Positions 36,621-47,244 are shown, counted from the stretch's first letter. The stretch: DNA of 64,000 nt from Novipirellula caenicola (GCF_039545035.1 NZ_BAABRO010000001.1:868001-932000), one strand, 5' to 3'. Notes: generated from the sequence alone by a model not told the origin. Made by a program: numbers and translations.

Positions 36621-38390
36621 TTAACGGATTTGCGCGTTTTCGATTTCGTCAAGCGTGAGGTACGCCGAAAGGATGCTCTCGCCACCGAGCTTCCTTTTCC
36701 AAGTTTCCGCTGATGGGTTGGCCGATCTTAGGATGCGCCAGTACAGCCAGAGCGGGGCCACGAAACCGACGATTCCCACGACTAACGAGAGAAACAGAGC
36801 GCTCCGATGGAGCACATCGTCAAAGCCGAGGGCGACGGCCACGGGAATCCACATCAACCACCACACAAATCCGATGATGACACCGGCGCGAAGGTAGCTC
36901 GATCGCACGCTGTCTAGCTTACCGCGAATCTCGGCAATGGATTTCGAGTAATCGATTCTGCGAATGCGAGTGCAGACCAGCAAGGCTTGAGAGATCACAA
37001 TCACGCCATAGACGTGCACGATCGCTCCGTTGACAACTCGATGAGGAATCTGCGTGTTTCGTGCCCAACATTGTGCTCCGATCACTATCAGTGCGACACC
37101 AACGAATACTTGCAGCAGTTGCCATTGAAAAAGCGGCCGCAACGATCGTTCGACACGATCCATCAATTGGCGGCGGGTCAGCAACAAACGTCCGGCCAAT
37201 TCCTGTTGTTCTAAAGTGGCAGAAGCGTCTTGTCCGCTCGGCACATCCGAGTTTGAATCACGAACAATCGTGGTCGCGAGCGGTGGACGCGTGGTCGACG
37301 TGATCGATTGCACGTCGGATTTAATTTGACTTGCGTGCTGATAGCGGCGCTGCGGTTCCTTTTCGAGCGTACGCAGCACGACTTCGTCGAGCCGGACATC
37401 GATTTGGACTTTTTGCGATGGTGCTGCGAAACGTCCAATCGGAAGTTCGCCAGTCAGCATTTCGTAGAAGACAACGCCCAGCGAATAGATGTCGGCTCGA
37501 TGATCCACGCTGCGGGCACCTTCGAGTTGTTCGGGAGCCATGTAGCGAGGTGTCCCCATCACCTGGTGCGTTCCGGTCAGCATTTCTTGCTGGGGGTCGT
37601 TGCCGATGATTCGCGAGAGGCCGAAATCGGCGATCTTTACTGAACCGTCCTTGGCAATCAGGATGTTCTCAGGTTTGATGTCGCGGTGGACAACGCCCTT
37701 GTCGTGCGCGTACTGCAGCGCATCGCAAAGATGCGGCACAATCGCTAGTGCATGCTGGGGCGCCAATTGGCCAGCTTTGACAACATCTCGAAGCGTTGAA
37801 CCATCGACAAATTCCATGAGAAAGTAGTAAGTGTCTTCGACGTGCCCGAATTCATAGACGGCCACGATGTTGGGATGACTCAGTTTCGCCAGCGTCCGAG
37901 CTTCTCGCGTGAATCGAAGTGCAAACTTGACATCATGCCCCAATTCCTCTGGCAAAATTTTCAGTGCGACCATGCGGTCTAACCCTGATTGCCGAGCCTT
38001 GTACACGGCCCCCATTCCGCCTGCGCCGATCAACTCGATGATTTCTAGCGTCGGAAAAAGCTCAGACAGACGCGCCAGGGTTGGCGGCTGAAACATCCCT
38101 GTCCGTTTGTCGGTTTCGTCGAGCGCGTCATGGATTGCAGCGGAAACCTCGGGAAATCGCTCCAGGTAATCCTGCTTGGTCGGCGTTTCACCTCGCCGCC
38201 GTCGATAGTCAATTTCCAGCACGATCAGTTCGGCGAGCAATACATTTCGCTCGGTCGCTGAGATACCCTCGGGCAGCACGGATTCGATCGTTGGCGGGTC
38301 GTTGGATTGCCACTTACGCTCAAATTCGGCGCAACGATCATCAATCTGTTCCAGGGCTGCAATCGGTAGTTTTTTCTGACGGATGTTCAT
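36621..38390 (-). CDS. Ser/Thr protein kinase with four C-terminal membrane helices
   Basis: A 589-residue membrane-associated kinase. The N-terminal 100 residues are typical of planctomycete sigma-linked kinases (IESVLPEG, RRGETPTKQDYLERFP). The kinase core spans about 118-370: the GAGGMGAVYK loop, K144 in VALKIL, HRDIKPEN with D237, DFG at 255, and APEQLEG. About four hydrophobic segments follow (430-560), with no PASTA or repeat sensor domain. The start overlaps the end of the ECF sigma gene by 50 bases, so both are made from one transcript. A role in phosphorylating the sigma factor or its partners is inferred from this repeated pairing. Confidence 0.92.
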   Translation of the reverse strand: MNIRQKKLPIAALEQIDDRCAEFERKWQSNDPPTIESVLPEGISATERNVLLAELIVLEIDYRRRRGETPTKQDYLERFPEVSAAIHDALDETDKRTGMFQPPTLARLSELFPTLEIIELIGAGGMGAVYKARQSGLDRMVALKILPEELGHDVKFALRFTREARTLAKLSHPNIVAVYEFGHVEDTYYFLMEFVDGSTLRDVVKAGQLAPQHALAIVPHLCDALQYAHDKGVVHRDIKPENILIAKDGSVKIADFGLSRIIGNDPQQEMLTGTHQVMGTPRYMAPEQLEGARSVDHRADIYSLGVVFYEMLTGELPIGRFAAPSQKVQIDVRLDEVVLRTLEKEPQRRYQHASQIKSDVQSITSTTRPPLATTIVRDSNSDVPSGQDASATLEQQELAGRLLLTRRQLMDRVERSLRPLFQWQLLQVFVGVALIVIGAQCWARNTQIPHRVVNGAIVHVYGVIVISQALLVCTRIRRIDYSKSIAEIRGKLDSVRSSYLRAGVIIGFVWWLMWIPVAVALGFDDVLHRSALFLSLVVGIVGFVAPLWLYWRILRSANPSAETWKRKLGGESILSAYLTLDEIENAQIR

Positions 38391-38985
38391 TGAATTCGAC
38401 TAATTCCTGCTGACATTTTTCTCGAATCAGGTGCAGACGACGCTCGATCGTCCGTTCCGAGCAGCCAAAACGCTGTGCGAGTTCCGCGTTGGATTCCCCT
38501 GCTAACTTGGCACCCGCTAAATCCCGGAGTTGCCCGACACCTAAATGAGAAAAAAGTTGCTCCACCGATTCCTGCATCATCAACACCATTTCGGGGGACG
38601 GTTCATCACCGATCGCTTCGATCACGTGTCCCTCGTCTTCGGCGTGGTCCAAAGAGTGAAGTTGGACGTTCCCTCCACGTCGTTGCCGCAGGTCATGTCT
38701 GCGTTTGTCAACCACTTTCCTTACCGCCATTCGCAGCAAGAGACGCCAAAGATCGTCTCGATCGGCCAAATCCGGGAACCGCCCGTTCTCGGCCGCCTTG
38801 TAAAAGCTGTCGAAGACACTCAGCACGATGTCTTCTTCGTCCGAGACGGCTCGGTTTTGCCCCAACAAACGGGCACGCACCGATCGCACTAAACGGTCAA
38901 AGTAGTGTTGCCAGATTTGGTTCGCGGCAGCCGAATCACCGGCCTTCACCCTCTGAATCCAGCGGCTGACATTCGTGCTTTTCGT
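38341..38985 (-). CDS. ECF sigma factor of planctomycete kinase-linked type
   Basis: About 214 residues from ATG 38985 (an earlier ATG at 39039 is possible). Region 2 is seen in DEEDIVLSVFDSFYKA; region 4 is a helix-turn-helix with LAGESNAELAQRFGCSERTI. Typical of the planctomycete ECF groups coupled to Ser/Thr kinases. The C-terminal tail (EHPSEKTTDCSPGTD) contains Ser/Thr sites that could be phosphorylated by the kinase. It overlaps that kinase gene by 50 bases. No anti-sigma gene is adjacent. Confidence 0.9.
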   Translation of the reverse strand, partial: TKSTNVSRWIQRVKAGDSAAANQIWQHYFDRLVRSVRARLLGQNRAVSDEEDIVLSVFDSFYKAAENGRFPDLADRDDLWRLLLRMAVRKVVDKRRHDLRQRRGGNVQLHSLDHAEDEGHVIEAIGDEPSPEMVLMMQESVEQLFSHLGVGQLRDLAGAKLAGESNAELAQRFGCSERTIERRLHLIREKCQQELVEFNEHPSEKTTDCSPGTD

Positions 38986-39181
38986 CATGCAGGAGGTTTC
39001 AGCAATGCAAAATGAGATGAACAAAGAAGTTTCGTCCACGCAATCCTACCACATCGCAACACGCAACAACGAGACAAGCATCGCAGAGAGCCCCCCCGCT
39101 CGAACCTCGGCCAGGTCATGGCGATGTATGATAGAGTCCTTCTCTCTCTAACGCTTCCCAACGTCCCCAGAGACATCATCG

Positions 39182-40570
39182 ATGCACCGCTTCCAAATAC
39201 TCTCCGCTCGGAACCCTGGACTCTCGTTTGTTCGCAGCACGCTGGTGATTTGCGGGATGCTCGTCTTAGCGAGTCTTGGCTACGAGGCGAATGCCGAGGA
39301 CCGTCCGCCGAACATTCTGTTCTTGTTTGCCGATGACGTTGGTCAAGAAGTACTGGAGTGCTACGGAGGACAATCGTACCGGACACCGCATTTGAATGAA
39401 TTGTCGCGGACGGGGATGAAGTTCAATCATGCCTACAGCATGCCGGTATGCCATCCGTCGCGGTTGACGTTGATGTCAGGTCAATATCCGTTTCGCCACG
39501 GTCAAGTGACCTGGGGCGACTATCCCAAGGCCGCGGAAGAGACCACGTTTTCGAGGTGCTTGCAGCGCGCCGGGTACGCGACAGGGATTGTCGGCAAGTG
39601 GCAACTCGCTCTGCTCGGTGACGACCCGCTGCATCCGCAGCGTCTGGGGTTTGATCACTGGGAATTGTTCGGTTGGCACGAAGGCCCGCGTTACTACGAG
39701 CCGATGATTTACCGAAATGGGCAAGTTCGCGACGACACGCTCGGGCATTACGGCCCCGATCTCTATCAACGCGGATTGATTGAATTTATCAAATCCAATC
39801 GCGACCGTCCCTTCATGGCATATTATTCCATGGCTTTGGCGCACGAAGTCACCGACGATCTGAGCCCGCCCGTTCCCCATGGACCGTTTGATCGCTACGA
39901 CAGCTACCCTGAGATGGTTGCGGAACTCGATCAAGCGGTGGGACGATTGGTGGCCGCTTTAAACGCACTGCAACTTCGTGAGCAAACGCTGATCCTGTTC
40001 CTGGCCGACAACGGGACACCACCGGAAATCATCATTCGCGCCGATGGCGAGGAATTGATCCGGACTCCCGTCGTTTCTCGTTGCAACGGATTGGATATCC
40101 CCGGCGGAAAAAAACAGCTGACCAACGCCGGCACCAACGTACCGATGATCGCCAATTGGCCAGGAACCATTCGGCCGGGGCAAGTCGTCGACGACTTGGT
40201 GGATTTCAGTGACATTTTGCCCACGTTTCTAGATTTGGCGCAAGCACCGCTGCCGCCCGACGTCTCACTGGATGGCGTGAGCTTTGCAGATCGGCTTCGC
40301 GGCCGCGGCGCATCACCGCGGCAATTTGCATACTGCGAAGAAGCCGTTTTGCCCAAAGCCGGCGGTGTCGAACCAGACGGCGAAAGCTCGGGGCTGAAAT
40401 GGGTACGCACTCAGGATTGGAAACTTTACAACGACGGGCGGCTCTATCACATGAGCGAGGACGAACGCGAGCAATATCCTTATCGGGCCGCAGAAGATGA
40501 CGCCACACGCTCGGCGATTCGTGCGAAACTGCAGAAGACATTTGCGGATCTTGGACTTCGCACGAATTGA
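39182..40570 (+). CDS. Exported sulfatase (arylsulfatase A family)
   Basis: A 462-residue sulfatase with a signal peptide (cleavage near EANAED). The metal-binding start [13 protein letters not shown] and the formylglycine site [12 protein letters not shown] (C-x-P-S-R, so the cysteine is matured by a formylglycine-generating enzyme) are intact. [11 protein letters not shown] and [10 protein letters not shown] provide further family residues. It hydrolyses sulfate esters, in this lineage usually on algal polysaccharide. Single gene, divergent from the sigma factor gene. Substrate unknown. Confidence 0.93.
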   Translation: MHRFQILSARNPGLSFVRSTLVICGMLVLASLGYEANAEDRPPNILFLFADDVGQEVLECYGGQSYRTPHLNELSRTGMKFNHAYSMPVCHPSRLTLMSGQYPFRHGQVTWGDYPKAAEETTFSRCLQRAGYATGIVGKWQLALLGDDPLHPQRLGFDHWELFGWHEGPRYYEPMIYRNGQVRDDTLGHYGPDLYQRGLIEFIKSNRDRPFMAYYSMALAHEVTDDLSPPVPHGPFDRYDSYPEMVAELDQAVGRLVAALNALQLREQTLILFLADNGTPPEIIIRADGEELIRTPVVSRCNGLDIPGGKKQLTNAGTNVPMIANWPGTIRPGQVVDDLVDFSDILPTFLDLAQAPLPPDVSLDGVSFADRLRGRGASPRQFAYCEEAVLPKAGGVEPDGESSGLKWVRTQDWKLYNDGRLYHMSEDEREQYPYRAAEDDATRSAIRAKLQKTFADLGLRTN

Positions 40571-40733
40571 CGCTCAGGACTAAACAGGGGCGAGACCGAT
40601 TGGTTCATGGTTGGATGGTTCCAATTGGCGCGATTCGATTGCCAATAAATCCCTTGGTTCGCTTGAATTACGTTTCAACTTCCCCGCGGAGGTGTAAGAT
40701 GGAGTCAGCCATGACTTCAGAGGATTTTTGAAC

Positions 40734-43700
40734 GTGAATCCAAACCACTCCGCCCTCACTGATGATGCCGCCAACGACGCATTTGACGCCACGGGGCAAT
40801 TTCGGCATTGGACCGGGCTGCAATCGATCCGAGTCGATCCCTCGCTTCGCGACGCCAATTTGCTGCAAGTCGTGCGAAAGGATCGGCACGGCCGCATCGA
40901 ATATGCCAACGAAGCCTTTTGCCAACATCATCGTCAAGCGTTTGCCCAATTGGTTGGTAAGACCGACTTCGATTACCTCCCCAAACCGGCCGCCGAGGTT
41001 TGGAGCGAACGTGATCAGGCGGTCATCCAATCAGGCCGGCCGGACCATGTGATCGAAGAGCACATTTCGACCAGTGGGAAACACAGCTTCGTCGAAGTGC
41101 TGCGAATTCCCATGCGAGACCAGGAGGGAACCGTCAGCGGCGTCGAAGTCGTCTATTGGGATCTGAAAAACAACGGCAAGAGCACCGCGGAGCTCAAGCA
41201 ATCACAATTCCTGCTGAACACGCTGCTCGAAAACATTCCCGACGCGGTCTATTTCAAAGACAAGAAGAGTCGCTTCATCCGCATCAGCAACGCATTGGCC
41301 AGACTGTTTCATCTCGATGATCCTAGTGAAGCGGTTGGCAAGACCGACGCCGATTTCTTTGGCTCGGTCCACGCCGAAGCGGCAATGGCGGATGAACGCC
41401 AAATCATGGAGACGGGCGAACCGGTGATCGCCAAAGTGGAGCGAGAAACCTGGGACGACCGCGATGACACCTGGTGCTCGACGACCAAGTTGCCACTTCG
41501 TGACGAGTCCGGCGAGGTGATTGGCACCTTTGGTGTGTCTCGAGATGTCACCGAACAAATTCGCGCCGAGATCGAACTGGCTCGTGAACGCGATCTGCTG
41601 AAGACGATCACCAACAACATTCCGGACCCGATCTACGTCAAAGACCGCGCGAGTCGTTTCATCACCGGCAACGCGGCGCTGCTTCGATTGTTAGGAGTCG
41701 ATTCAATTGACGATTTGGTTGGCAAGACCGATTACGATTTTTCGCCGCCTGAAATCGCTTGCAACTTCGTCGCCGACGATCAAATTGTGATGCGTTCGGG
41801 CGAACCGCTGATCGAAAAAGAAGAGACGATCCAATTGGCCGATGGTCGCCGGAATTGGATCCTGACCACCAAGGTGCCGCTGTGTGACGAAGACGGCACG
41901 GTCAAAGGGATGGTGGGCATTGGCCGGGACATTACCGCTCGCAAACTGGCGGCCGAAGAAGTGATGGCTGCCAAGAATGCCGCTGACACCGCCAATCGCG
42001 CAAAGAGCGAATTTCTTGCGAACATGAGCCACGAGATTCGCACCCCGATGAACGGCATCATCGGCATGACGGAATTGTTGACCGCGACCAACATGACGAG
42101 TGAGCAGCGTGAATTCCTAGGTTTTGTTCAGGAGTCTGCCGACTCGCTACTAAGGCTGCTTAACGACATCCTTGACTTTTCTAAGATCGAAGCGGGCCGC
42201 TTGGAACTGGAACAAGTCCACTTTGACCTTCGCAACTGCATTGGCAAGGCCGTTAAATTGCTGACGCTCAAAGCAGACGAAAAACACATCGAATTGGCGG
42301 GCCGGATCGATCCGAGCATTCCTAATGAATTGCTGGGTGACCCAGGACGACTGCGGCAAATCATCGTGAACTTCGTTGGCAATGCGATCAAGTTTACCGA
42401 ATCGGGCGAAGTGGTCGTCGATGTCAATCCCGAAGAGGTGACGGACGAATCGGCGCTGCTGCATGTCACGGTTCGTGACACGGGGATCGGCATTCCTAAA
42501 GAGAAGCAATCCAAGATTTTCGAAGCCTTCTCGCAGGCCGACGCCTCCACCACGCGGCATTTCGGCGGCACCGGGCTGGGGTTGACGATATCGTCACGAC
42601 TGATCGATTTGATGGGCGGCCGAGTCTGGCTTGAAAGCCAACCAGGGGTCGGAACGACTTTTCATTTCCTAGTCCGCTTTGGCGTGGCCGATGATCAATC
42701 GCCGCGGCGGCCTGCCGAACTCTCGTCGTTGAGCAATACTCGCGTGCTCGTCGTCGATGACAATTCGACCAACCGCCGGATCCTGCAAGAGGTGTTGCTG
42801 TTTTGGCAAATGCAACCGACGTTGGCTGACAGCGGGGCACAAGCGTTGGAAAAGATCGCTGAATCGGTCGACAACGATGCTCCGTTCGGTTTGATCTTGT
42901 TGGATTATCACATGCCCAACATGGATGGGATTGAATTCGCTGAACGGATCTGCGACGAGTACCGCGACAAATATGGGCCGATCATCATCCTGTCGTCTTC
43001 GGTCAGCGGGTTGGATCCACCGCGACTGCGTGAATGCGGAGTCGCCCGGTATTTGACCAAACCTGTGATCGTATCCGAGCTGCTCGACGCGGTGCTGGGC
43101 GTGATGGGGATTATCAGCCCGAAACCCGAGACGCCAACGATCGAACCCGAGGCTCCGAAAACTCCGCCACGAAAAATCTTGCTCGTCGAAGATGGCGCGA
43201 TCAACCAACGAGTCGCGTTGGGTTTTCTAAAGAAATGGAATCACGAGGTCGAATTGGCGGTCAATGGTCGCGAAGCCGTCGAAGCGACCAAGAAACAATC
43301 GTTCGATGTGATTTTGATGGACATCCAAATGCCGGAAATGAACGGACTCGAAGCCACCGCGGCGATTCGCAAGTCAGAGGAGGGCACGAACCAACATCAG
43401 TACATCGTCGCGATGACCGCCGAAGCAATGAAGGGCGATCGTGAGAAATGTTTAAACGCAGGCATGGATGATTACATTTCAAAACCCTTTAATCCTGATG
43501 AATTGCAGGACGTGATTGCCAGAGCCACCAAGCAAACCGACTCCAGTGCTACTGAGGCCATCACTACAGAAGCTTCGGCTGATGCCTCTGCTGCCGATAA
43601 ACCGGAACCGGCTGCCACCACGACACAGCAAGGCGATGAACCAGACGCCGTCGAATCAACCGAACCGATGCTCGATTGGGGGCATGCGGTGCGACAGATG

Positions 43701-44030
43701 GGCGGCGACGAGAACTTGGCAATCGAAGTCCTCAGAACGTTCCAGGACGAAGTCCCCACGTTGATCCGTCAAATGCGATCGGCGATCAAGCAAAACGATC
43801 CAACTACGCTGTGCCGAAGCGCTCACACGATGAAGGGATCATCACGCTTCTTTGGCCTTAGCGAGATCATTGACATCAGTGCCAGCATCGAATCGAGCGG
43901 TATGGAAATGGAAATCGCCGCGGCCGAAGAGGCGGTCGATCAACTCGAACGGACTTGCGAACGCCTACTGCGAGAAATCGAAAAACGACTTGCGTCCCAT
44001 CCGGCAAATTCGGATGACGCCGCGTCTTGA
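40734..44030 (+). CDS. Hybrid histidine kinase, three PAS domains, two receivers, Hpt
   Basis: About 1,098 residues from GTG 40734, favoured over TTG 40728 because AGAGGA lies 10 bases upstream. Order: PAS 1 (about 35-145), PAS 2 (150-275), PAS 3 (280-405); HisKA with the phospho-accepting H near 433 (NMSHEIRTPMNGIIG); HATPase (about 540-650, with a TGLGLTIS box); receiver 1 (Asp near 724, LLDYHMPNMDG); receiver 2 (Asp near 863, LMDIQMPEMNG); Hpt (His near 1032, RSAHTMKGSSRFFGL). A complete phosphorelay is therefore in one soluble protein without membrane segments; PAS domains probably sense redox or small ligands. No output regulator is adjacent. Confidence 0.93.
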   Translation: MNPNHSALTDDAANDAFDATGQFRHWTGLQSIRVDPSLRDANLLQVVRKDRHGRIEYANEAFCQHHRQAFAQLVGKTDFDYLPKPAAEVWSERDQAVIQSGRPDHVIEEHISTSGKHSFVEVLRIPMRDQEGTVSGVEVVYWDLKNNGKSTAELKQSQFLLNTLLENIPDAVYFKDKKSRFIRISNALARLFHLDDPSEAVGKTDADFFGSVHAEAAMADERQIMETGEPVIAKVERETWDDRDDTWCSTTKLPLRDESGEVIGTFGVSRDVTEQIRAEIELARERDLLKTITNNIPDPIYVKDRASRFITGNAALLRLLGVDSIDDLVGKTDYDFSPPEIACNFVADDQIVMRSGEPLIEKEETIQLADGRRNWILTTKVPLCDEDGTVKGMVGIGRDITARKLAAEEVMAAKNAADTANRAKSEFLANMSHEIRTPMNGIIGMTELLTATNMTSEQREFLGFVQESADSLLRLLNDILDFSKIEAGRLELEQVHFDLRNCIGKAVKLLTLKADEKHIELAGRIDPSIPNELLGDPGRLRQIIVNFVGNAIKFTESGEVVVDVNPEEVTDESALLHVTVRDTGIGIPKEKQSKIFEAFSQADASTTRHFGGTGLGLTISSRLIDLMGGRVWLESQPGVGTTFHFLVRFGVADDQSPRRPAELSSLSNTRVLVVDDNSTNRRILQEVLLFWQMQPTLADSGAQALEKIAESVDNDAPFGLILLDYHMPNMDGIEFAERICDEYRDKYGPIIILSSSVSGLDPPRLRECGVARYLTKPVIVSELLDAVLGVMGIISPKPETPTIEPEAPKTPPRKILLVEDGAINQRVALGFLKKWNHEVELAVNGREAVEATKKQSFDVILMDIQMPEMNGLEATAAIRKSEEGTNQHQYIVAMTAEAMKGDREKCLNAGMDDYISKPFNPDELQDVIARATKQTDSSATEAITTEASADASAADKPEPAATTTQQGDEPDAVESTEPMLDWGHAVRQMGGDENLAIEVLRTFQDEVPTLIRQMRSAIKQNDPTTLCRSAHTMKGSSRFFGLSEIIDISASIESSGMEMEIAAAEEAVDQLERTCERLLREIEKRLASHPANSDDAAS

Positions 44031-44118
44031 TGGTCGCAATCCCCATGACGAATGTGGTGTACTAGAACCGCGAGAGTCGCCCCTTCGTCCCAAAAGTCCC
44101 GAGAAAGCCAAAGTGAAT

Positions 44119-45351
44119 ATGGAGGAAGCCAACCCAAGCTGGACCTTTATTCCAGCCCCCGATTTCAGTGTGCCGGTTCCGCCGGTCACCGATGCGGCTC
44201 GCGGCACACTGAAAAGCACATGGCATTTTATCCGTCACGCACTGCGTCGCTCGAGTCAGAGCACATTCACCCCGGCGACGGATTTGGACAGTCCCGCGGA
44301 AAGCCTGCTGTCGAACGTCACGCCCATGATGGACCCGGTGCACGCCGCCCGTGGATTGACCGATTCGATCGGGGACACTTGGTTCGAATGCGAATCGTCA
44401 TCGCACCGCATCCGACCAGTCATCGGGCCGCCGGGATGTGACGTTTCCGCGATTCTGCAGCAATTGGCCGAGCAACGCGAACTTCGCGTCCTAGGGGTTC
44501 CGCCTGCGGATTCCTTGCTTGAACCATCGACGGACGATGCCATCTCTGCGATCGAAGATGACCTACCGGATCGAGACGTCTTAGTGGTTCCACATCTGGA
44601 ACGCTGGTACCTGCGACACGAGGAAGGCTTGTCCCGCATGCGAGCACTGTTGGAACGGCTGATGTCGGTCCGTAACCGTGTGCTGATCGGTTGCGACTCT
44701 TGGACTTGGGCATTTCTCAGTCATGCGGTAGGGATCGAAGACCAGCTTGGCACTCCGTTGACCTTGGCCCCTATGGACGCCGAAGAACTGTACAACTGGT
44801 TTCGCAGCACCCTGCCTCTTGAACAGTATGAATTTAGACGCTCTGGCCATGATCATCTGCTTTTTCCCGAATTGGAACATGTCGATCATGGTCACGACGA
44901 TGATGCTGAGAATCTCCCTAATACAACATCCGACTTTTTTACAACTTTGGCGGTCACATCGCGCGGCAACCCAGGTTTAGCGCGAGCGATCTGGACGGCA
45001 TCGCTGCGTACCCGGAACCCGACGGACGACGCGCCGCAGGCGTCGAATCCAAACAAAACAACGCTCTGGGTTGTCTCGCCCGACCAACTGGCGACCCCGC
45101 AGATGCCGGCCAGCAACGATCGTGTCCATCGTTTTATTTTGCATGCGATCTTATTGCATGGGGGGCTGTCGCTCGATTCGCTTGCCACGGTGTTGTCGTT
45201 TCCGCGAGATGAAATCCGGCGCCGCGTCAGCGAATTGTGCCGAGGACGTGTATTGGTAACACAGGATGATCTGCTGCGAGTGAATTTGATCGCGTACCCG
45301 ATCGTCCGGCGCGATTTGCAAAGCGAAGGATTCCTGACCGATGCGTTTTGA
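44119..45351 (+). CDS. ATPase-like protein with degenerate P-loop, linked to MscS channel
   Basis: About 411 residues from ATG 44119 (GTG 44113 also possible); the open frame extends back into the histidine kinase gene but there it is a shadow. The centre resembles a STAND/AAA-type ATPase with a weak Walker A (GPPGCDVS, lacking the usual GK[ST]) and a Walker B-like DVLVVPHLERWYLRHEEG. The C-terminus (VHRFILHAILLHGGLSLDSL...RVLVTQDDLLRV) looks like a winged-helix domain. The downstream gene, 38 bases away, is an MscS-type channel, so a role in channel control or membrane stress is plausible. Family not certain. Confidence 0.65.
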   Translation: MEEANPSWTFIPAPDFSVPVPPVTDAARGTLKSTWHFIRHALRRSSQSTFTPATDLDSPAESLLSNVTPMMDPVHAARGLTDSIGDTWFECESSSHRIRPVIGPPGCDVSAILQQLAEQRELRVLGVPPADSLLEPSTDDAISAIEDDLPDRDVLVVPHLERWYLRHEEGLSRMRALLERLMSVRNRVLIGCDSWTWAFLSHAVGIEDQLGTPLTLAPMDAEELYNWFRSTLPLEQYEFRRSGHDHLLFPELEHVDHGHDDDAENLPNTTSDFFTTLAVTSRGNPGLARAIWTASLRTRNPTDDAPQASNPNKTTLWVVSPDQLATPQMPASNDRVHRFILHAILLHGGLSLDSLATVLSFPRDEIRRRVSELCRGRVLVTQDDLLRVNLIAYPIVRRDLQSEGFLTDAF

Positions 45352-45389
45352 CTTGCCACGGTTGGCTTACGAATAAAAAGATTGCGAAC

Positions 45390-46214
45390 ATGCCCGACGC
45401 CAAATCATCCCAAGAAGAGGTAACGCGAATCCTCCGCGAGTGGAGCGAGATTCATTTATTAGAGGCGATCTTCGTTCTCGCTGCGGGCTTTACGTTGGCG
45501 GCGATCATCAAATGGATTGTCCCCAGGCTTGCCGAACGGGTACCCGACCGATTCCGGCTGTGGATCCTACCTTGGGAACCGATTCTGCGAGCGGTGATGC
45601 TGTTGTTCGTGGCAGCCTACATCATCCCATTGTTCATCTACCCGACGCCTCAAAACCTACTGGCGATCTCGGGTGCATTGGCCGTTGCCCTGGGTTTTGC
45701 GTTCAAGGATTATGTCAGCAGCTTGATCGCCGGGGTGGTGGCGTTGTACGAGCGGCCCTACCGAAACGGAGACTGGGTCAAGATCGAAGAGACGTACGGC
45801 GAAGTCCGATCACTTGATCTGCGAACCGTTCAAATTGTGACCCCAGACGACACGGTCGTGGCCGTCCCACACAGCAAAATATGGTCCACGCCAATCTACA
45901 ACAACAACGTTGGCAAACGCGAATTGATGTGTGTTGCTGACTTCTACTTGCATCCTGATCATGATGGCCAACGTGTCCAACAAAAACTGACCGACATCGC
46001 CTTGACCAGCCCCTACGTGCAGTTGCACAAGCCGATCCTGGTGGTGGCGGCCGAGAAGCCCTGGGGCACGCATTACCGCTTAAAAGCCTACCCGATTGAC
46101 GGTCGAGACCAGTTCCAATTCATCACCGATTTAACGCTCCGCGGCAAAGCGATGCTCCGCCGCATCGGTGTCCAATCCGCAAACGCACCGACGGTCACCC
46201 AAGCCAACAGCTAG
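45390..46214 (+). CDS. MscS-type mechanosensitive channel
   Basis: A 274-residue membrane protein from ATG 45390 (45348 gives an unlikely extension). It has about three hydrophobic helices, the first at about 19-42. The pore-lining helix is followed by the MscS core FAFKDYVSSLIAGVVALYERPYRNGDWVKIEETYGEV and a beta domain (VPHSKIWSTPIYNNN). It opens under membrane tension to relieve osmotic pressure. It is shorter than many MscS proteins and likely has the minimal core. The preceding ATPase-like gene is probably co-transcribed. Confidence 0.9.
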   Translation: MPDAKSSQEEVTRILREWSEIHLLEAIFVLAAGFTLAAIIKWIVPRLAERVPDRFRLWILPWEPILRAVMLLFVAAYIIPLFIYPTPQNLLAISGALAVALGFAFKDYVSSLIAGVVALYERPYRNGDWVKIEETYGEVRSLDLRTVQIVTPDDTVVAVPHSKIWSTPIYNNNVGKRELMCVADFYLHPDHDGQRVQQKLTDIALTSPYVQLHKPILVVAAEKPWGTHYRLKAYPIDGRDQFQFITDLTLRGKAMLRRIGVQSANAPTVTQANS

Positions 46215-46365
46215 GTGACGGCTTGATAACCTTATCGCAATGTAGTTGGCATTGTGTGGGGCGTAGGGCGTAGGGCAGCGGGTCGTGCGGGGACCCGGCC
46301 GCTGACGCGTCGCGGCTCACTAAATCAACAAGCCGTTGACGAGTTCCGTTGCGATCGGTTTGTTG

Positions 46366-47244
46366 CTACATCTTCTTTAGGTATGCCATGCTTTGGCGGA
46401 TGCTTGCCAGCGGATCGGGCGACTGGTCTTGCTCGACGTGACAGTGGATCACGCCCGCCTCGGCGGCCGCTTCGAAGATCGGTTCCATCGGGATCACCCC
46501 GTCGCCGAGTTCTTCGAATGCTTCGTTGGCCACCCCGTTGTAGGTCGGCACGGGCGTTTGACGGCTCAAGTCCTTCAAGTGCAACTGGGACACACGTCCT
46601 TTCAATTTGCGAATCAGCTTGGCTGGATCATGGCCGGCGAGTTGGACCCAAAAGATATCGATCTCGAATTTCATCTGGTCCGAAAACTCCTCCATCAACA
46701 CTTCATAACCATACCGACCGCCTTCCTGTGGTTGGAACTCAAACGCATGGTTATGGTACGCCAACTGGATCCCCGCCGCCTGGGCTTGTTCGGCCGCCTT
46801 GTTGCAGCGATCCGCAGTCAATTTGTAGTCGTCCAGCGTCGTGCGATTTTTTTCTGCCAAGTAGGGAACGACCAAATGAGACAACCCAGCGTCGTTGGCC
46901 TTTTCCAAGATGTCGGCAAACGGCGGCACTCCCTTGTCGTCAGGATTGACCACCGAATCCCACTCGAAGTGCGAGGAATGGAGGGCGAGTCCATTGTCGC
47001 GAGCGGCATCGATCATCGGTTTCGCGTTGGGAAACCCGTACGGCTCGACCTGCTTGTACCCCGCATCGGCAACCGCCTTCAACGTGCCGGCAACGTCGTC
47101 ATTGATTTGATTCCGCAACGTGTACAACTGGATGCCGATCGCATTTCGGTACACGTTGTCTTTGTCCAGGGCAAGGAGATGCTTGGGCGTCAAAGCAACC
47201 GCCGTCGCTGCGGACATCGCCCCCAAAAAATGCCGTCGTTTCAT
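46366..47244 (-). CDS. Sugar phosphate isomerase/epimerase-like TIM-barrel, Tat signal
   Basis: A 292-residue protein with a twin-arginine signal (MKRRHFLGAMSAATAVALTP). A xylose-isomerase-like TIM barrel (AP-endonuclease family 2) follows. Metal-binding residues are seen in AYHNHAFEF, FEIDIFWVQ, LHLKDLS and HCHVEQDQ. The family includes hydroxypyruvate isomerase, inosose dehydratase and epimerases. The lineage expands exported members, and the enzyme probably acts on a sugar released from polysaccharide. It lies tail-to-tail with the MscS gene and divergent from the DUF1080 gene. Confidence 0.88.
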   Translation of the reverse strand: MKRRHFLGAMSAATAVALTPKHLLALDKDNVYRNAIGIQLYTLRNQINDDVAGTLKAVADAGYKQVEPYGFPNAKPMIDAARDNGLALHSSHFEWDSVVNPDDKGVPPFADILEKANDAGLSHLVVPYLAEKNRTTLDDYKLTADRCNKAAEQAQAAGIQLAYHNHAFEFQPQEGGRYGYEVLMEEFSDQMKFEIDIFWVQLAGHDPAKLIRKLKGRVSQLHLKDLSRQTPVPTYNGVANEAFEELGDGVIPMEPIFEAAAEAGVIHCHVEQDQSPDPLASIRQSMAYLKKM

